DNA of 64,000 nucleotides from Nitrospira sp. (lineage in GTDB: Bacteria > Nitrospirota > Nitrospiria > Nitrospirales > UBA8639): assembly GCA_011523385.1 (NCBI GenBank), contig WTGX01000019.1, forward strand, positions 1-64,000, in the 5' to 3' direction. The translations under genes were made by a program, and so were the position numbers. Shown in pieces: positions 1 to 8,863 of this stretch. Under the pieces are notes generated by a model. The model was not told the DNA's origin and ran no database searches. It was given only the letters and a program-made list of their open reading frames with translations. Positions within the stretch are counted from its first letter, which is position 1. Each line of letters starts with the position of its first letter.

Positions 1-89
1 AGGGTTTCGTAGGGGACGACCTGTGTGTCGTCCCACCTGAATTCCACGGCTCCAATTACAAAAACAAAGATCCTGAATCCCTGAGCAGG

Positions 90-791
90 ATGTGCGGACG
101 ATATACCTTAACCTGCACGTCCGAGGTCTTTGCCGAAGAATTTCGGCTCGAAGCCACCCCGGACCACCAACCGCGCTATAACGTGGCCCCTTCGCAAGCG
201 GTTGTTTGTGTAAGGGCGACGCTCCCTGCACGGTTACGCGAGGCGGTCACGATGCGGTGGGGCCTGATCCCTTCGTGGACCAGGGATCCCGCCAAGGGGA
301 TGAACCTCATCAACGCCAGGGCGGAGACGGCGACGGAAAAGCCGTCCTTTCGAAAACCGTTCCGGGAACGTCGCTGTCTGGTGCTGGCTGACGGCTACTA
401 TGAATGGAAACGGAAAGGAACGCGGAAACAGCCTTACTACATCCGGTTGAAAAATGAGCGCCCCTTTGCGTTTGCCGGACTGTGGGATCGGTGGAGCGAT
501 GGAGCGGGGATAACCATCGAATCATGTGCCGTTCTCACGACGAAACCGAACGAACGCCTGGCCTCGATTCATGACCGGATGCCGGTCATTTTACATCCCG
601 GGGCGTATGAGCCGTGGCTCGATCCCGGGTTGCAGGATGCGACTCGGCTTGTCGCGTTCCTGACGCCGTACCCAGCAGACGCCATAATCGCGCACCCGGT
701 CGGCGCGCTGGTCAATGATCCGCGCGTGGATGACGCGCGGTGCATCGAAGCCATGGAAACTCCGGATCATCCGTCACGAGGTCAGGTCTGA
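90..791 (+). CDS. SRAP/HMCES (YedK-like) DNA-protein crosslink protein
   Basis: Starts MCGRYTL with catalytic Cys2; contains RYNVAPSQ, NARAETATEKPSFR and CLVLADGYYEWK, typical of the SRAP family. Confidence 0.95.
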   Translation: MCGRYTLTCTSEVFAEEFRLEATPDHQPRYNVAPSQAVVCVRATLPARLREAVTMRWGLIPSWTRDPAKGMNLINARAETATEKPSFRKPFRERRCLVLADGYYEWKRKGTRKQPYYIRLKNERPFAFAGLWDRWSDGAGITIESCAVLTTKPNERLASIHDRMPVILHPGAYEPWLDPGLQDATRLVAFLTPYPADAIIAHPVGALVNDPRVDDARCIEAMETPDHPSRGQV

Positions 792-1601
792 ACGGGTGGC
801 CGGCCGGGTGATTCGCCCTGCCGCTTTAAGAGCCATCCGCGGAAGCCATTTCATGACCAAAGCCGCCAGCCAGCCTTGCCAGCCGATGGTGACCACGGGG
901 CGCTTGTTCGGTAAAGCGGCCAGTGAGGTTTGCGCCACTTGGTCGGCCGTCTGCATGGGAAGGAGGCTGTCTGGACGAAAGCCGGACGAGGCATGAAAAT
1001 CGGTCTCCGTTTGTCCCGGACAACAGGCTTGGATCACCACGCCGGTGTCGCGCGTTTCCTCGACCAGCGCTTCTGAAAACGACACCAAAAACGCCTTGGT
1101 GGCGGCATATTCCGCGAAATACGGAATCGGGATCATGCCGGCGATGGAGGCCACGTTGATGATGCTTCCGGACCCGCGTTCAATCATCCCCGGCAGGAAC
1201 AACCGGATACTTTCCACCACGGTCCGAACGTGCAGGTGAAGCATCTCCTGGATGCGCGGCAGTGGGTGAGAGACGAATTCCCCGTACAAGCCGAAACCGG
1301 CGTTATTGATCAGCATATCCGGGGTCTGCCGGTACCGCCGGCTTTCCACGAACAATTGGTGAGCGGCATCGGGTTGGGCGAGGTCCGCGATGAACACGTG
1401 GGCCTGAACGCCGTAGTTCGTTTCGAGTTCACGGACGAAGGGCACAAGTCGCGTCTCGTCGCGGGAGACGAGCAACAGGTCATGGCCCCGGCTCGCGAGG
1501 AGGCGGGCATACGCCGCCCCGATCCCTCGTGAGGCTCCGGTGACAATGGCCAATGGATTCATGTCCTGGCGTTCGACGACGGGATGATCGGGGTTCGGCA
1601 T
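774..1601 (-). CDS. SDR-family short-chain dehydrogenase
   Basis: TGASRGIG cofactor motif, NNAG, and YAATKAF (YxxxK). Confidence 0.93.
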   Translation of the reverse strand: MPNPDHPVVERQDMNPLAIVTGASRGIGAAYARLLASRGHDLLLVSRDETRLVPFVRELETNYGVQAHVFIADLAQPDAAHQLFVESRRYRQTPDMLINNAGFGLYGEFVSHPLPRIQEMLHLHVRTVVESIRLFLPGMIERGSGSIINVASIAGMIPIPYFAEYAATKAFLVSFSEALVEETRDTGVVIQACCPGQTETDFHASSGFRPDSLLPMQTADQVAQTSLAALPNKRPVVTIGWQGWLAALVMKWLPRMALKAAGRITRPATRSDLTS

Positions 1602-1616
1602 GGTTTGTCTGTCCGG

Positions 1617-2177
1617 CTAAGGAGTAACGGCGGCGTTCCAGGTATCGCGCTGGCCTTGGGCGTGGGCGGCATCCTGAAAGACGACGTGAATGATCATATT
1701 CCCGAACGGTCGCCGCACGATTTTCAGCAGCACAAAGCCGTCTACAAACCCGAACACCAGTTCTTGAGCGATTCCATCTCGAAAGACCGCCTGTTCCTGG
1801 TCAGTGGGCTGGTGGTTGATGGGGTATTGTGAGGCCAGCACCTCAAAGACTTCAAGAAACCATTCCTGCGTATACGTGCCCATTTCAATGTCGATGTGGC
1901 TCAGGGTGGTCGGCGTGCCCCCGTCCCCGGACGGAGCGCCTGCGCTTGGGCCATAGGCCAAAGTAAAGTAACGATTTTTCCCCAGGAGGTCATACAGGCA
2001 TTCGTTCTGGCTCGAACAATCATCGAGGGCCTCCACTTCAGCCGGGGTCATGCCGAATTTCAAGGTGCCGAAGCCCTGGATCGCGGCAGCCTGAATCGGG
2101 GCTGTCATGGCTGGAAGGCTCACGATGCTGAAAGCCACAAGGGGCAGCAGCGCGGTCGTTCTCAAACGATTGGTCAT
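1617..2177 (-). CDS. Hypothetical secreted protein
   Basis: ORF with Sec-like signal peptide MTNRLRTTALLPLVAFSIVSLPAMTAPIQA; start trimmed from 2441 to the internal ATG at 2177. Confidence 0.6.
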   Translation of the reverse strand: MTNRLRTTALLPLVAFSIVSLPAMTAPIQAAAIQGFGTLKFGMTPAEVEALDDCSSQNECLYDLLGKNRYFTLAYGPSAGAPSGDGGTPTTLSHIDIEMGTYTQEWFLEVFEVLASQYPINHQPTDQEQAVFRDGIAQELVFGFVDGFVLLKIVRRPFGNMIIHVVFQDAAHAQGQRDTWNAAVTP

Positions 2178-2411
2178 GAGTGCAACTCCTTTGAAGGTGA
2201 CAGGGGACCCCATGATGCTCTGTATGACAAGGAAAAACAACTCTCTTCTGTCATTCCCGAAATTTTCAATCGGGAATCCAGGATTTTTCCAAGTGTGTTC
2301 TGACGAATGAAGACACAGAAGAAACAGATCCAAAGTTTGGCTAAAAGCTGAAAGGACGACAGGGGGAGGGCATGTCCCCGACTTATAGCGGGGATCGTGC
2401 GGCTGTAAAGA

Positions 2412-2470
2412 CAAAAAAAAGAGCAGGCGCGCTCTTTTCACAAGGAGGAGGAATGAAAGAGTGCGCCTGC
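2412..2470 (-). terminator. Intrinsic terminator downstream of cynS
   Basis: Minus strand GCAGGCGCACTCTTT...AAAAGAGCGCGCCTGC followed by TCTTTTTTTTG. Confidence 0.75.
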
Positions 2471-2492
2471 CTGGCAGGTGGCGTCATCTTTT

Positions 2493-2927
2493 CTAGAAGG
2501 TCTTATATTCGAGCCACTTGCCGTTCAGGGTGATCTTGCAACGATCTTCTCCCTGACTTCCCTTGACCTTTTCCATGTCGAGCGAAAAATCAATGGCGCT
2601 CATGATGCCGTCTCCGAACATCTCATTGGCCATCTCCCGCAAGGCATCGCCGTACACGCCGATGACCTCAAGCAGCCGATACTTGAACGGATCACTCATA
2701 TTCGGGAAATCCGCCCGAACCGGAAATTGGCTCAAGCTGACGGTGGATTCCTGGTCCAGGTCCAACAGCTTCCCGACGGTCGCTGCCTCTTCCGGCGTCA
2801 ACCTGTGATTGCCGGTTAAGGCGGCGGCCACGAAGGTCGGACTCTTTTTCACCGCTTTCGCGACCTCGGCAATTTTGACGTTTTTCGTCAGACGTTTGGC
2901 TTTTATGACAGTTTTCGCATCATTCAT
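2493..2927 (-). CDS. cynS: Cyanate hydratase (cyanase)
   Basis: 144 aa; C-terminal MSAIDFSLDMEKVKGSQGEDRCKITLNGKWLEYKTF and the FKYRLLEVIGVYGDALREMANEMFGDGIMSAIDF block are characteristic of CynS. Confidence 0.97.
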   Translation of the reverse strand: MNDAKTVIKAKRLTKNVKIAEVAKAVKKSPTFVAAALTGNHRLTPEEAATVGKLLDLDQESTVSLSQFPVRADFPNMSDPFKYRLLEVIGVYGDALREMANEMFGDGIMSAIDFSLDMEKVKGSQGEDRCKITLNGKWLEYKTF

Positions 2928-2948
2928 GATGATGACGCTCCTTTCCAG

Positions 2949-3839
2949 TTATGGGCGGCCACACAGGGCCGCCCCTACGGGTTTTGTCTCCTGGGTCCGG
3001 AAATTAATTTCGACTGGACCGGACCGTTCCGTGTGATCTCCGCTCTCATCCGCTTGTCCGTGCGAGGCGTGTCGGACGAGAAAATGAATGATGTGGTTTC
3101 GAATCTTGTAATAATGTTCGTCTTCAATAATCGTTTCCCGTGACCGCGGCCGGGGGATGGTGACGTCCACGATCTCCGCAATCCGTGCGGAAGGGCCGTT
3201 CGTCATGAGCATGATGCGGTCGGAGAGCAGGATGGCCTCATCCACGTCATGCGTGACCATGAAGACCGTGTTGCGGGTGGCATTCCACATCTGCACCAAT
3301 TCCTCTTGAATCACGCCACGGGTCAACGCGTCGATTTGCGCAAACGGTTCGTCCAGCAGGAGAACCTTCGGTTCAATGGAAAACGCGCGAGCCAGTCCGA
3401 CCCGTTGTTTCATGCCCCCGGACAGGGCCGTGGGCTTTTTGGTTTCGGCTCCTTGCAGGCCGACGAGGGTGATGTATTTCTGCACGTGTGCTTTGATCTC
3501 CTGCGAACTCCAGGTGGGATACGCCGAACGAACGGCCAAGGCGACGTTCTCGAAGACCGTCATCCACGGCATCAATGCGAAACTCTGAAATACCACCATC
3601 CGGTCCAATCCCGGCCCCGTGACTTCCTGTCCGTTCAGGATGGCTCCGCCTTCGGTCGGGGTTTCCAACCCGGCGATGATGTTGAGCAACGTACTTTTCC
3701 CGCATCCGGAATGGCCGATCACGGTGACGAATTCTCCTTTGTTAATCTTGACCGTGACGTCTTCGAAGATGCAGACCGTGCCGTTCCCGGAGTGACTCGG
3801 GAAATGCTTGCTCAGGTGATCGATAGAGAGAAAGGACAT
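2949..3839 (-). CDS. ABC transporter ATP-binding protein, nitrate/cyanate/taurine type (NrtD/CynD-like)
   Basis: Walker A GHSGCGKST, LSGGMKQR signature, LLLDEPFAQID Walker B; start MSFLSIDHLSKHF at 3839. Confidence 0.93.
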   Translation of the reverse strand: MSFLSIDHLSKHFPSHSGNGTVCIFEDVTVKINKGEFVTVIGHSGCGKSTLLNIIAGLETPTEGGAILNGQEVTGPGLDRMVVFQSFALMPWMTVFENVALAVRSAYPTWSSQEIKAHVQKYITLVGLQGAETKKPTALSGGMKQRVGLARAFSIEPKVLLLDEPFAQIDALTRGVIQEELVQMWNATRNTVFMVTHDVDEAILLSDRIMLMTNGPSARIAEIVDVTIPRPRSRETIIEDEHYYKIRNHIIHFLVRHASHGQADESGDHTERSGPVEINFRTQETKPVGAALCGRP

Positions 3840-3843
3840 GACG

Positions 3844-4737
3844 CTACTCCCTGTAGGTGACCAAACCGGCCAATTTGTTAAATCCCGAATCCAGGAGCAC
3901 GCCGACGGTCCCCACCACCAGGATGGCGAAGATGACGCCGGCAATATCCAGGTTGTTCCATTCAATCCAACTCAGGTAGCCCACGCCCAATTCCCCCAGC
4001 AGCATCTCCGCCGGCACCACGGCGACCAGCGCACTCCCGAACGAAATGCGGAGGCCGTTCACGATGGTCGGCGCGGCTCCGGGCAGAATCACCTTGTAGA
4101 GTCGCTTGAACCACGACAACTGCAGAATGGCGGCCACCTGCAAATATTCCTTCCGGAGGGAGTTCACGCCGAAGGCGGTGGTGGCCAGGGTCGGCCAGAC
4201 CGCGGCCATGAACACCACCAGGATCGCCGTCCATTTCGGATCCTTGACCGTGTACAGGAGCAAGGGCATCCAGGCTAAGGGCGAGATGGGCTTCAGGATC
4301 TGAATGAACGGGTTCAGCGCGCGAAACAACATCTGGTTCAATCCCAGAATAATTCCCACCAGAATGGCCACGGCGGAGGCAGCCAGGAATCCCACGGAAA
4401 ATCGTGAGACCGTATACCCCACCAGAAAGGCGATCCCATGATCGTTGGTCCCTTTAATCACAAAGGCTTCGTTCAATTCGGTCCAGGCTTTTTCCATCAC
4501 TGTCATGGGACCGGGCACGCCTTTCACCTTTTCTTTTTCCGGGTTCCAGACGTACCCGCCGTCGTCGGTTTGCACGATATCGCCGTTGAACTCCAGGACC
4601 AGCAATTCCTCGTCCGTCTTGCCCGTGGGATCGAACGGAGGACTGATGGTGGCGACGTGCCACACAAACAGAAAAATTCCGAGGAAAAACGCGGAGATGA
4701 AAAACGGATGCTGTGTTGATTTGCTGCCCATCGTCAT
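3844..4737 (-). CDS. ABC transporter permease (NrtB/CynB-like)
   Basis: Multi-TM; LKPISPLAWMPLLLYTVKDPKWTAILVVFMAAVWPTLATTAFGV is typical of NrtB/SsuC permeases. Confidence 0.93.
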   Translation of the reverse strand: MTMGSKSTQHPFFISAFFLGIFLFVWHVATISPPFDPTGKTDEELLVLEFNGDIVQTDDGGYVWNPEKEKVKGVPGPMTVMEKAWTELNEAFVIKGTNDHGIAFLVGYTVSRFSVGFLAASAVAILVGIILGLNQMLFRALNPFIQILKPISPLAWMPLLLYTVKDPKWTAILVVFMAAVWPTLATTAFGVNSLRKEYLQVAAILQLSWFKRLYKVILPGAAPTIVNGLRISFGSALVAVVPAEMLLGELGVGYLSWIEWNNLDIAGVIFAILVVGTVGVLLDSGFNKLAGLVTYRE

Positions 4738-4801
4738 TCCCGTCTTTCCCTTCCCCTCCTTTGCAAGGAGGGGTTAGGGGAGGTAGAGCGTCCTTTTCCT
4801 G

Positions 4802-6172
4802 CTACGCCATGCTGTGAATCGGAAAACTCTGCACGTAGGCGTCCGGTCTCAGGGGATCGAACGTCTTGCCCATGATCACGTGCTTCGTCATGGTCTTGGC
4901 ATGCGTGGGATAGCCCAGACCTTTGGACACCTTGTCGCACTCCGCCGCGAGATAGACCTGCTCCGCGACTTTTCGATAGTTCACGTCCCCTTTCAAATGA
5001 CCCCACCGTTTCATTTGGGTCAGGATCCAAACGGCCATGGAATGCCAGGGATACGGATCGAAATCGATACGACTCGGGACCTTCTTGATGCCGCCCAACC
5101 CATCGGCAAACGTCCCGGTCAGCACCTGTTCCAGGACGATTCTCGGCTGGTTCAGGTAATTCGCCGGGGCGATGGCCTTGGCGATTTCCTTCCGGTTGGC
5201 CGGGTTCGACGCGTAATGGGTGGCATCGACGATCGCCCGGAACAACGCGAGGAACGTATTCGGATACGTTTTGGCGAATTCCTGTGAAATCGCAAACGCG
5301 CAGCAGGGGTGTTTGTCCCAGATGTCCTTCGAGAGCTTGTAAATGAAACCGACGTTCTCGTACACCGCGCGTTGATTAAAGGGGTCGGGGGCCAGGTAGC
5401 CGTCCACGTTGCCCGCCTTCAGGTTGGCGACCATTTCCGGGGGAGGCACCACGCGGATCTGCACGTCCTTGTCCGGATGCACGCCGCCGTCCGCCAGGAA
5501 GTAGCGCAACAGGTAATTGTGCATGGAATAGTCGAAAGGCACGCAAAAGCGAAACCCTTTCATGTCCGCGGCCGTTTTCACGCCCTTATGTTTGTTGTGC
5601 AAGGTAATGGCTTGCCCGTTGATATTTTCCACGGCGGGCATATAAAACGGGACCTGGGGAGATCCCGCGCCCAGGGTGATGGCCAAGGGCATGGGCGAGA
5701 GCATGTGCGCGGCATCCACGTCCTTGTTGATCGCCCAATCCCGGACCATGGCCCACCCCGCCGCCCGTTTGACTTTGGCGTTCAAGCCATGCTTGCTGTA
5801 GAACCCCATGGGTTCGGCCATGATGATCGGCGTGGCACAGGTAATGGGAATAAACCCGATCCCGAGATCCGTTTTTTCCGGTTTGCCCACGGGGTCCGCG
5901 GCCAATGCCTGCAATTGGGAAAGAGGAAGAAACTCGCTGATCATGCCGACCAACGCCGCGCTTCCGACGCCGGCCAGCAGTTGTCGTCGAGTCGGACCGC
6001 TTGCCTGCAACACGGCTTTCGTCACTGCGACTTCAAGCGTCTTGGACAGGTACTCTTCAGAGGTGAGAGGTGGTTTTCGATTATAGAGCCTGCCCTCGCG
6101 AAAGCGGGGGTCGGGGGTTGTGGCTTCCGATGAAACCGGATCGTAATGGTGCTGTTGAACTGTGTGTGCCAT
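4802..6172 (-). CDS. NrtA/CynA-like substrate-binding protein with Tat-like signal
   Basis: RRQLLAGVGSAALVGM Tat-like motif; DLGIGFIPITCATPIIMAEPMGFYSKHGLNAKVKR as in NrtA. Start placed at MAHTVQQHHYD (6172). Confidence 0.9.
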   Translation of the reverse strand: MAHTVQQHHYDPVSSEATTPDPRFREGRLYNRKPPLTSEEYLSKTLEVAVTKAVLQASGPTRRQLLAGVGSAALVGMISEFLPLSQLQALAADPVGKPEKTDLGIGFIPITCATPIIMAEPMGFYSKHGLNAKVKRAAGWAMVRDWAINKDVDAAHMLSPMPLAITLGAGSPQVPFYMPAVENINGQAITLHNKHKGVKTAADMKGFRFCVPFDYSMHNYLLRYFLADGGVHPDKDVQIRVVPPPEMVANLKAGNVDGYLAPDPFNQRAVYENVGFIYKLSKDIWDKHPCCAFAISQEFAKTYPNTFLALFRAIVDATHYASNPANRKEIAKAIAPANYLNQPRIVLEQVLTGTFADGLGGIKKVPSRIDFDPYPWHSMAVWILTQMKRWGHLKGDVNYRKVAEQVYLAAECDKVSKGLGYPTHAKTMTKHVIMGKTFDPLRPDAYVQSFPIHSMA

Positions 6173-6277
6173 GGCTCCTCCTTCTTCTGGCATTCCCGCG
6201 AACGCGGGAATCCAGAGGTCTTTCTGTTTTGACAGTTGCCGCCTCCCAGGTCCAAGCCCAGTGCCACGAAAAAAACG

Positions 6278-6325
6278 AAAAAAAACGCCAGACCAGGAGT
6301 TCAACAAAACTCCAAGGCCTGGCGT
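6278..6325 (-). terminator. Intrinsic terminator in the leader of the nrtA-like operon (attenuator)
   Basis: Minus strand ACGCCAGGCCTTGGAGTT-TTGTTG-AACTCCTGGTCTGGCGT followed by TTTTTTT, between the sigma54 promoter and the ORF start. Confidence 0.85.
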
Positions 6326-6356
6326 CATTGCCAGAACGACTTTGACTACTCTGTCA
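6319..6356 (-). promoter_or_regulatory. Candidate ANTAR-target RNA: P1 and P2 hexaloop hairpins
   Basis: Minus strand UGAC[AGAGUA]GUCA (6343-6356) and CUGGC[AAUGAC]GCCAG (6319-6334). Both 6-nt loops have A1 and G4; the 3' arm of P2 is the 5' arm of the terminator. Confidence 0.72.
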
Positions 6357-6408
6357 CACTACGGGGCTTTTATCGGCACCGGTATTGTCTGTCTCTATAA
6401 AAAGAGGC

Positions 6409-6425
6409 AAGCAAAAACAATGCCA
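6409..6425 (-). promoter_or_regulatory. Sigma54 promoter for the nrtA-cynS operon
   Basis: Minus strand TGGCATTGTTTTTGCTT: GG-N10-GC spacing with good -24/-12 matches. Confidence 0.8.
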
Positions 6426-6503
6426 TTTTCTTTTTCATAACCAAGCATTGAATTTTATTGAAGTTCGAAGTTGACTTCAGACGGAGTGTGCGTAGCGCAT
6501 CAT

Positions 6504-6519
6504 TGTCAGGGTCATGACA
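6504..6519. promoter_or_regulatory. NifA-type upstream activator site TGT-N10-ACA
   Basis: TGTCAGGGTCATGACA, palindromic arms TGTCA/TGACA, about 80-95 bp upstream of the -24 element. Confidence 0.6.
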
Positions 6520-6653
6520 TCTTTGTCCGAATCCGACAATTTTGTCAGGTTTATATCGACTCCCTCTCTCCTATTTCCTGCATTAAGCGGGAAATAGGGA
6601 GAGGGTTAGGGGGAGGGGAAATGGTCAACGACTGACACAACTAATGCGCCCCA

Positions 6654-6682
6654 TTGACAAAAAGAGAAAAGTACGGTTAACT
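6654..6682 (+). promoter_or_regulatory. Sigma70-type promoter for the NifA-like activator gene
   Basis: TTGACA-N17-TTAACT. Confidence 0.5.
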
Positions 6683-6691
6683 ACAATCGGC

Positions 6692-6784
6692 AATGACAAA
6701 GTCGTCATTACGCTGACTGAGAGAGATTGCGCGAGGACAATGAACGTCCTTCCCCAATGAAGGTGGGGAAAGGGCGTTTTTTTT
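6692..6784 (+). promoter_or_regulatory. Candidate ANTAR-type attenuator upstream of the sigma54 activator
   Basis: AATGAC[AAAGTC]GTCATT hexaloop (A1, G4) at 6692-6709; AGGAC[AATGAAC]GTCCT at 6734-6750; terminator CGTCCTTCCCC..GGGGAAAGGGCG-T8 at 6745-6784 overlaps the second hairpin. Confidence 0.6.
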
Positions 6785-6962
6785 GGTCGAAGAGAATGCT
6801 TGCCGTACATTCGTCGAGTACGGGGAACTTTCTTATTCGGGCAGTCGATCGTGTACCAAGGCAAAGGCGCCGGGAAGCCATGGAGCAACGAGTTTGCACG
6901 TGGACCTACCGGGGCCTTTTGTTTTATGCAGACGTGAACGGAACGTGAAACGAGAACTTTCA

Positions 6963-8156
6963 ATGGACGCCGACAAGCTCATAACCCGACTGTGGGCTAT
7001 TTTAGATCGAGAGGATGCTCCCGAAGCCCGGATTGGCGAGGTCTTGGACTTGTTGAATCAAAAATCCGTAGCGGGAAAGGCTCCGGGCCGTTCTTGCGAG
7101 ATTTCCGAGTCATTACCACGCCTCAAGCAAGCCGGTGATGCACCGAAATCGTCGAGCGCCCGAAGGAAAAAGGAACGGGCGCCGGTGCTTATTGGAAACA
7201 GCACGGCGATGCAAGCAGTGGAAGTTGCCATCCGGCGGATCTCGAACACCTCGGCCACGGTATTGCTTCGCGGCGAAAGCGGGACGGGCAAGGAATTGGT
7301 GGCGCAAAGGATTCACTCCTTGAGTGAGCGTGCCGAGCAACCCTTCGTGGCGGTGCATTGCGCGGCGATTCCGGAAACCCTGATTGAAACGACCCTGTTT
7401 GGACAGGAACGTGGAGCCTTTACGGGTGCGAATCAGGCCAGAAAAGGGCGACTGGAACAGGCAGCCGGCGGAACGTTGTTTCTGGATGAGATCGGGGATA
7501 TTCCCCTGTCAACGCAGGTGAAGCTTCTTCGCGTTCTTCAGGACAAAACCTTCGAGCGAGTCGGAGGTGAGGAAACATTCTCAGTGAACGTCCGGGTAAT
7601 TGCCGCGACGCATCGTCATCTCGAAGCCATGGTCCATACCGGCGAGTTTCGGGAAGATTTGTATTATCGGCTGAACGTCGTACCACTCACGCTTCCTCCC
7701 TTACGTGCCCGGCGGGACGACGTGTCTTTGCTCATTGTGCATTTTCTCGACAAATTCAATTACGCCAATAACCGCCACATTCAATTGGGACAGGACTTGG
7801 TTCACATGATGAGTGTCTACCATTGGCCTGGAAACATTCGTGAATTACAAAATTGCATTGAACGGCTGGTCGTCCTTGCAGAGACCTCGCTTGTCAATTT
7901 GGAAGCCATTCCTGAATCGCTCACGCCATATTTTGACCACATGCGAACCGTTCAATCTCAGCCCACCGCCAAGTCGAACAGCCCTGCATCCCAGCAAACA
8001 CTCTCCGCACGCTTGGATGCAATCGAACGGGACCGTCTTCGAGAGGCCCTCAAGAAAACAGGATGGGTCAAGGCGAAGGCGGCGAGATTGTTGGGCATGA
8101 CGCCGCGTCAAGTCGCCTATCGGATCGCCAAATATCAGCTTATCGAAGAACCCTGA
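6963..8156 (+). CDS. NifA-like sigma54-dependent transcriptional activator lacking receiver/GAF domain
   Basis: AAA+ GESGTGKE, GAFTGA (ERGAFTGANQARKGRLEQA), C-terminal Fis-type HTH GWVKAKAARLLGMTPRQVAYRIAKY resembling the NifA C-terminus. Confidence 0.93.
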   Translation: MDADKLITRLWAILDREDAPEARIGEVLDLLNQKSVAGKAPGRSCEISESLPRLKQAGDAPKSSSARRKKERAPVLIGNSTAMQAVEVAIRRISNTSATVLLRGESGTGKELVAQRIHSLSERAEQPFVAVHCAAIPETLIETTLFGQERGAFTGANQARKGRLEQAAGGTLFLDEIGDIPLSTQVKLLRVLQDKTFERVGGEETFSVNVRVIAATHRHLEAMVHTGEFREDLYYRLNVVPLTLPPLRARRDDVSLLIVHFLDKFNYANNRHIQLGQDLVHMMSVYHWPGNIRELQNCIERLVVLAETSLVNLEAIPESLTPYFDHMRTVQSQPTAKSNSPASQQTLSARLDAIERDRLREALKKTGWVKAKAARLLGMTPRQVAYRIAKYQLIEEP

Positions 8157-8320
8157 CCATAGAAACTCGCCCCATATCCAGGACTGCCAGGGGAATCGAG
8201 TGACGTTGCGTACCATGACGTAACGGCCCTTAGTCAGCGCATGTCACGTGCGAGATTGCCGCGCTCGCGTCGCGCGCTCGCAATGACAGCAGGGGAGGGT
8301 GCCGTTGACCGGCCGCAGGC

Positions 8321-8734
8321 TTAGTGCCCTTCCTTGACCAGGTTTTTATTCCATTCGGGGATTTCGACGACGAGGTTGGTGGAGCCGTCTGGAACGCATT
8401 GGCAGGCCAGGCGGGATTGCAGCGTAATCGCGGGGGCTTCGTCCAACTGGTCCAGTTCGTCGTCCGTGGCCTCGCTGCACGAATCCAATCCTTCCTTCAC
8501 GATGACGTGACAGGTCGAACAGGCGCAGACTCCGCCGCAGGCATGTTCGACGTCGATGCCCGCTCCCATCGCAATATCCAGCAGGCTGCCTGGCTGGCCG
8601 GTCGGTCCATACGGGATTTTACTTGGATCAACCTGGACATCGAGTGTTTCGTCAGGCAAACGAAAGGTCACGCTGAACGATTCCGTGGCTGTTTTGACTT
8701 CGACTTGCTCGATATATGGATTACTGCCTCCCAT
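8321..8734 (-). CDS. fdx: 2Fe-2S ferredoxin, adrenodoxin/Isc type
   Basis: EHACGGVCACSTCHV and ...SRLACQC cysteine pattern. Confidence 0.92.
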   Translation of the reverse strand: MGGSNPYIEQVEVKTATESFSVTFRLPDETLDVQVDPSKIPYGPTGQPGSLLDIAMGAGIDVEHACGGVCACSTCHVIVKEGLDSCSEATDDELDQLDEAPAITLQSRLACQCVPDGSTNLVVEIPEWNKNLVKEGH

Positions 8735-8863
8735 CTGATCTCCTTTTTCCCCGCTCGTCCGGAAAGAAAAATGATTGAATTATGACGTACTTTCAATAAG
8801 ATAGCCGTTGAAACGGCTTGACCATTTTATATCCGACTGTTTTAATCTCCGACTAAAATACTC

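Noticed and set aside
6301-6325. Second plus-strand terminator at the nrtA leader palindrome
   Set aside because: On the plus strand the stem is followed by CATTGCC, not a T-tract; only the minus orientation is a terminator.
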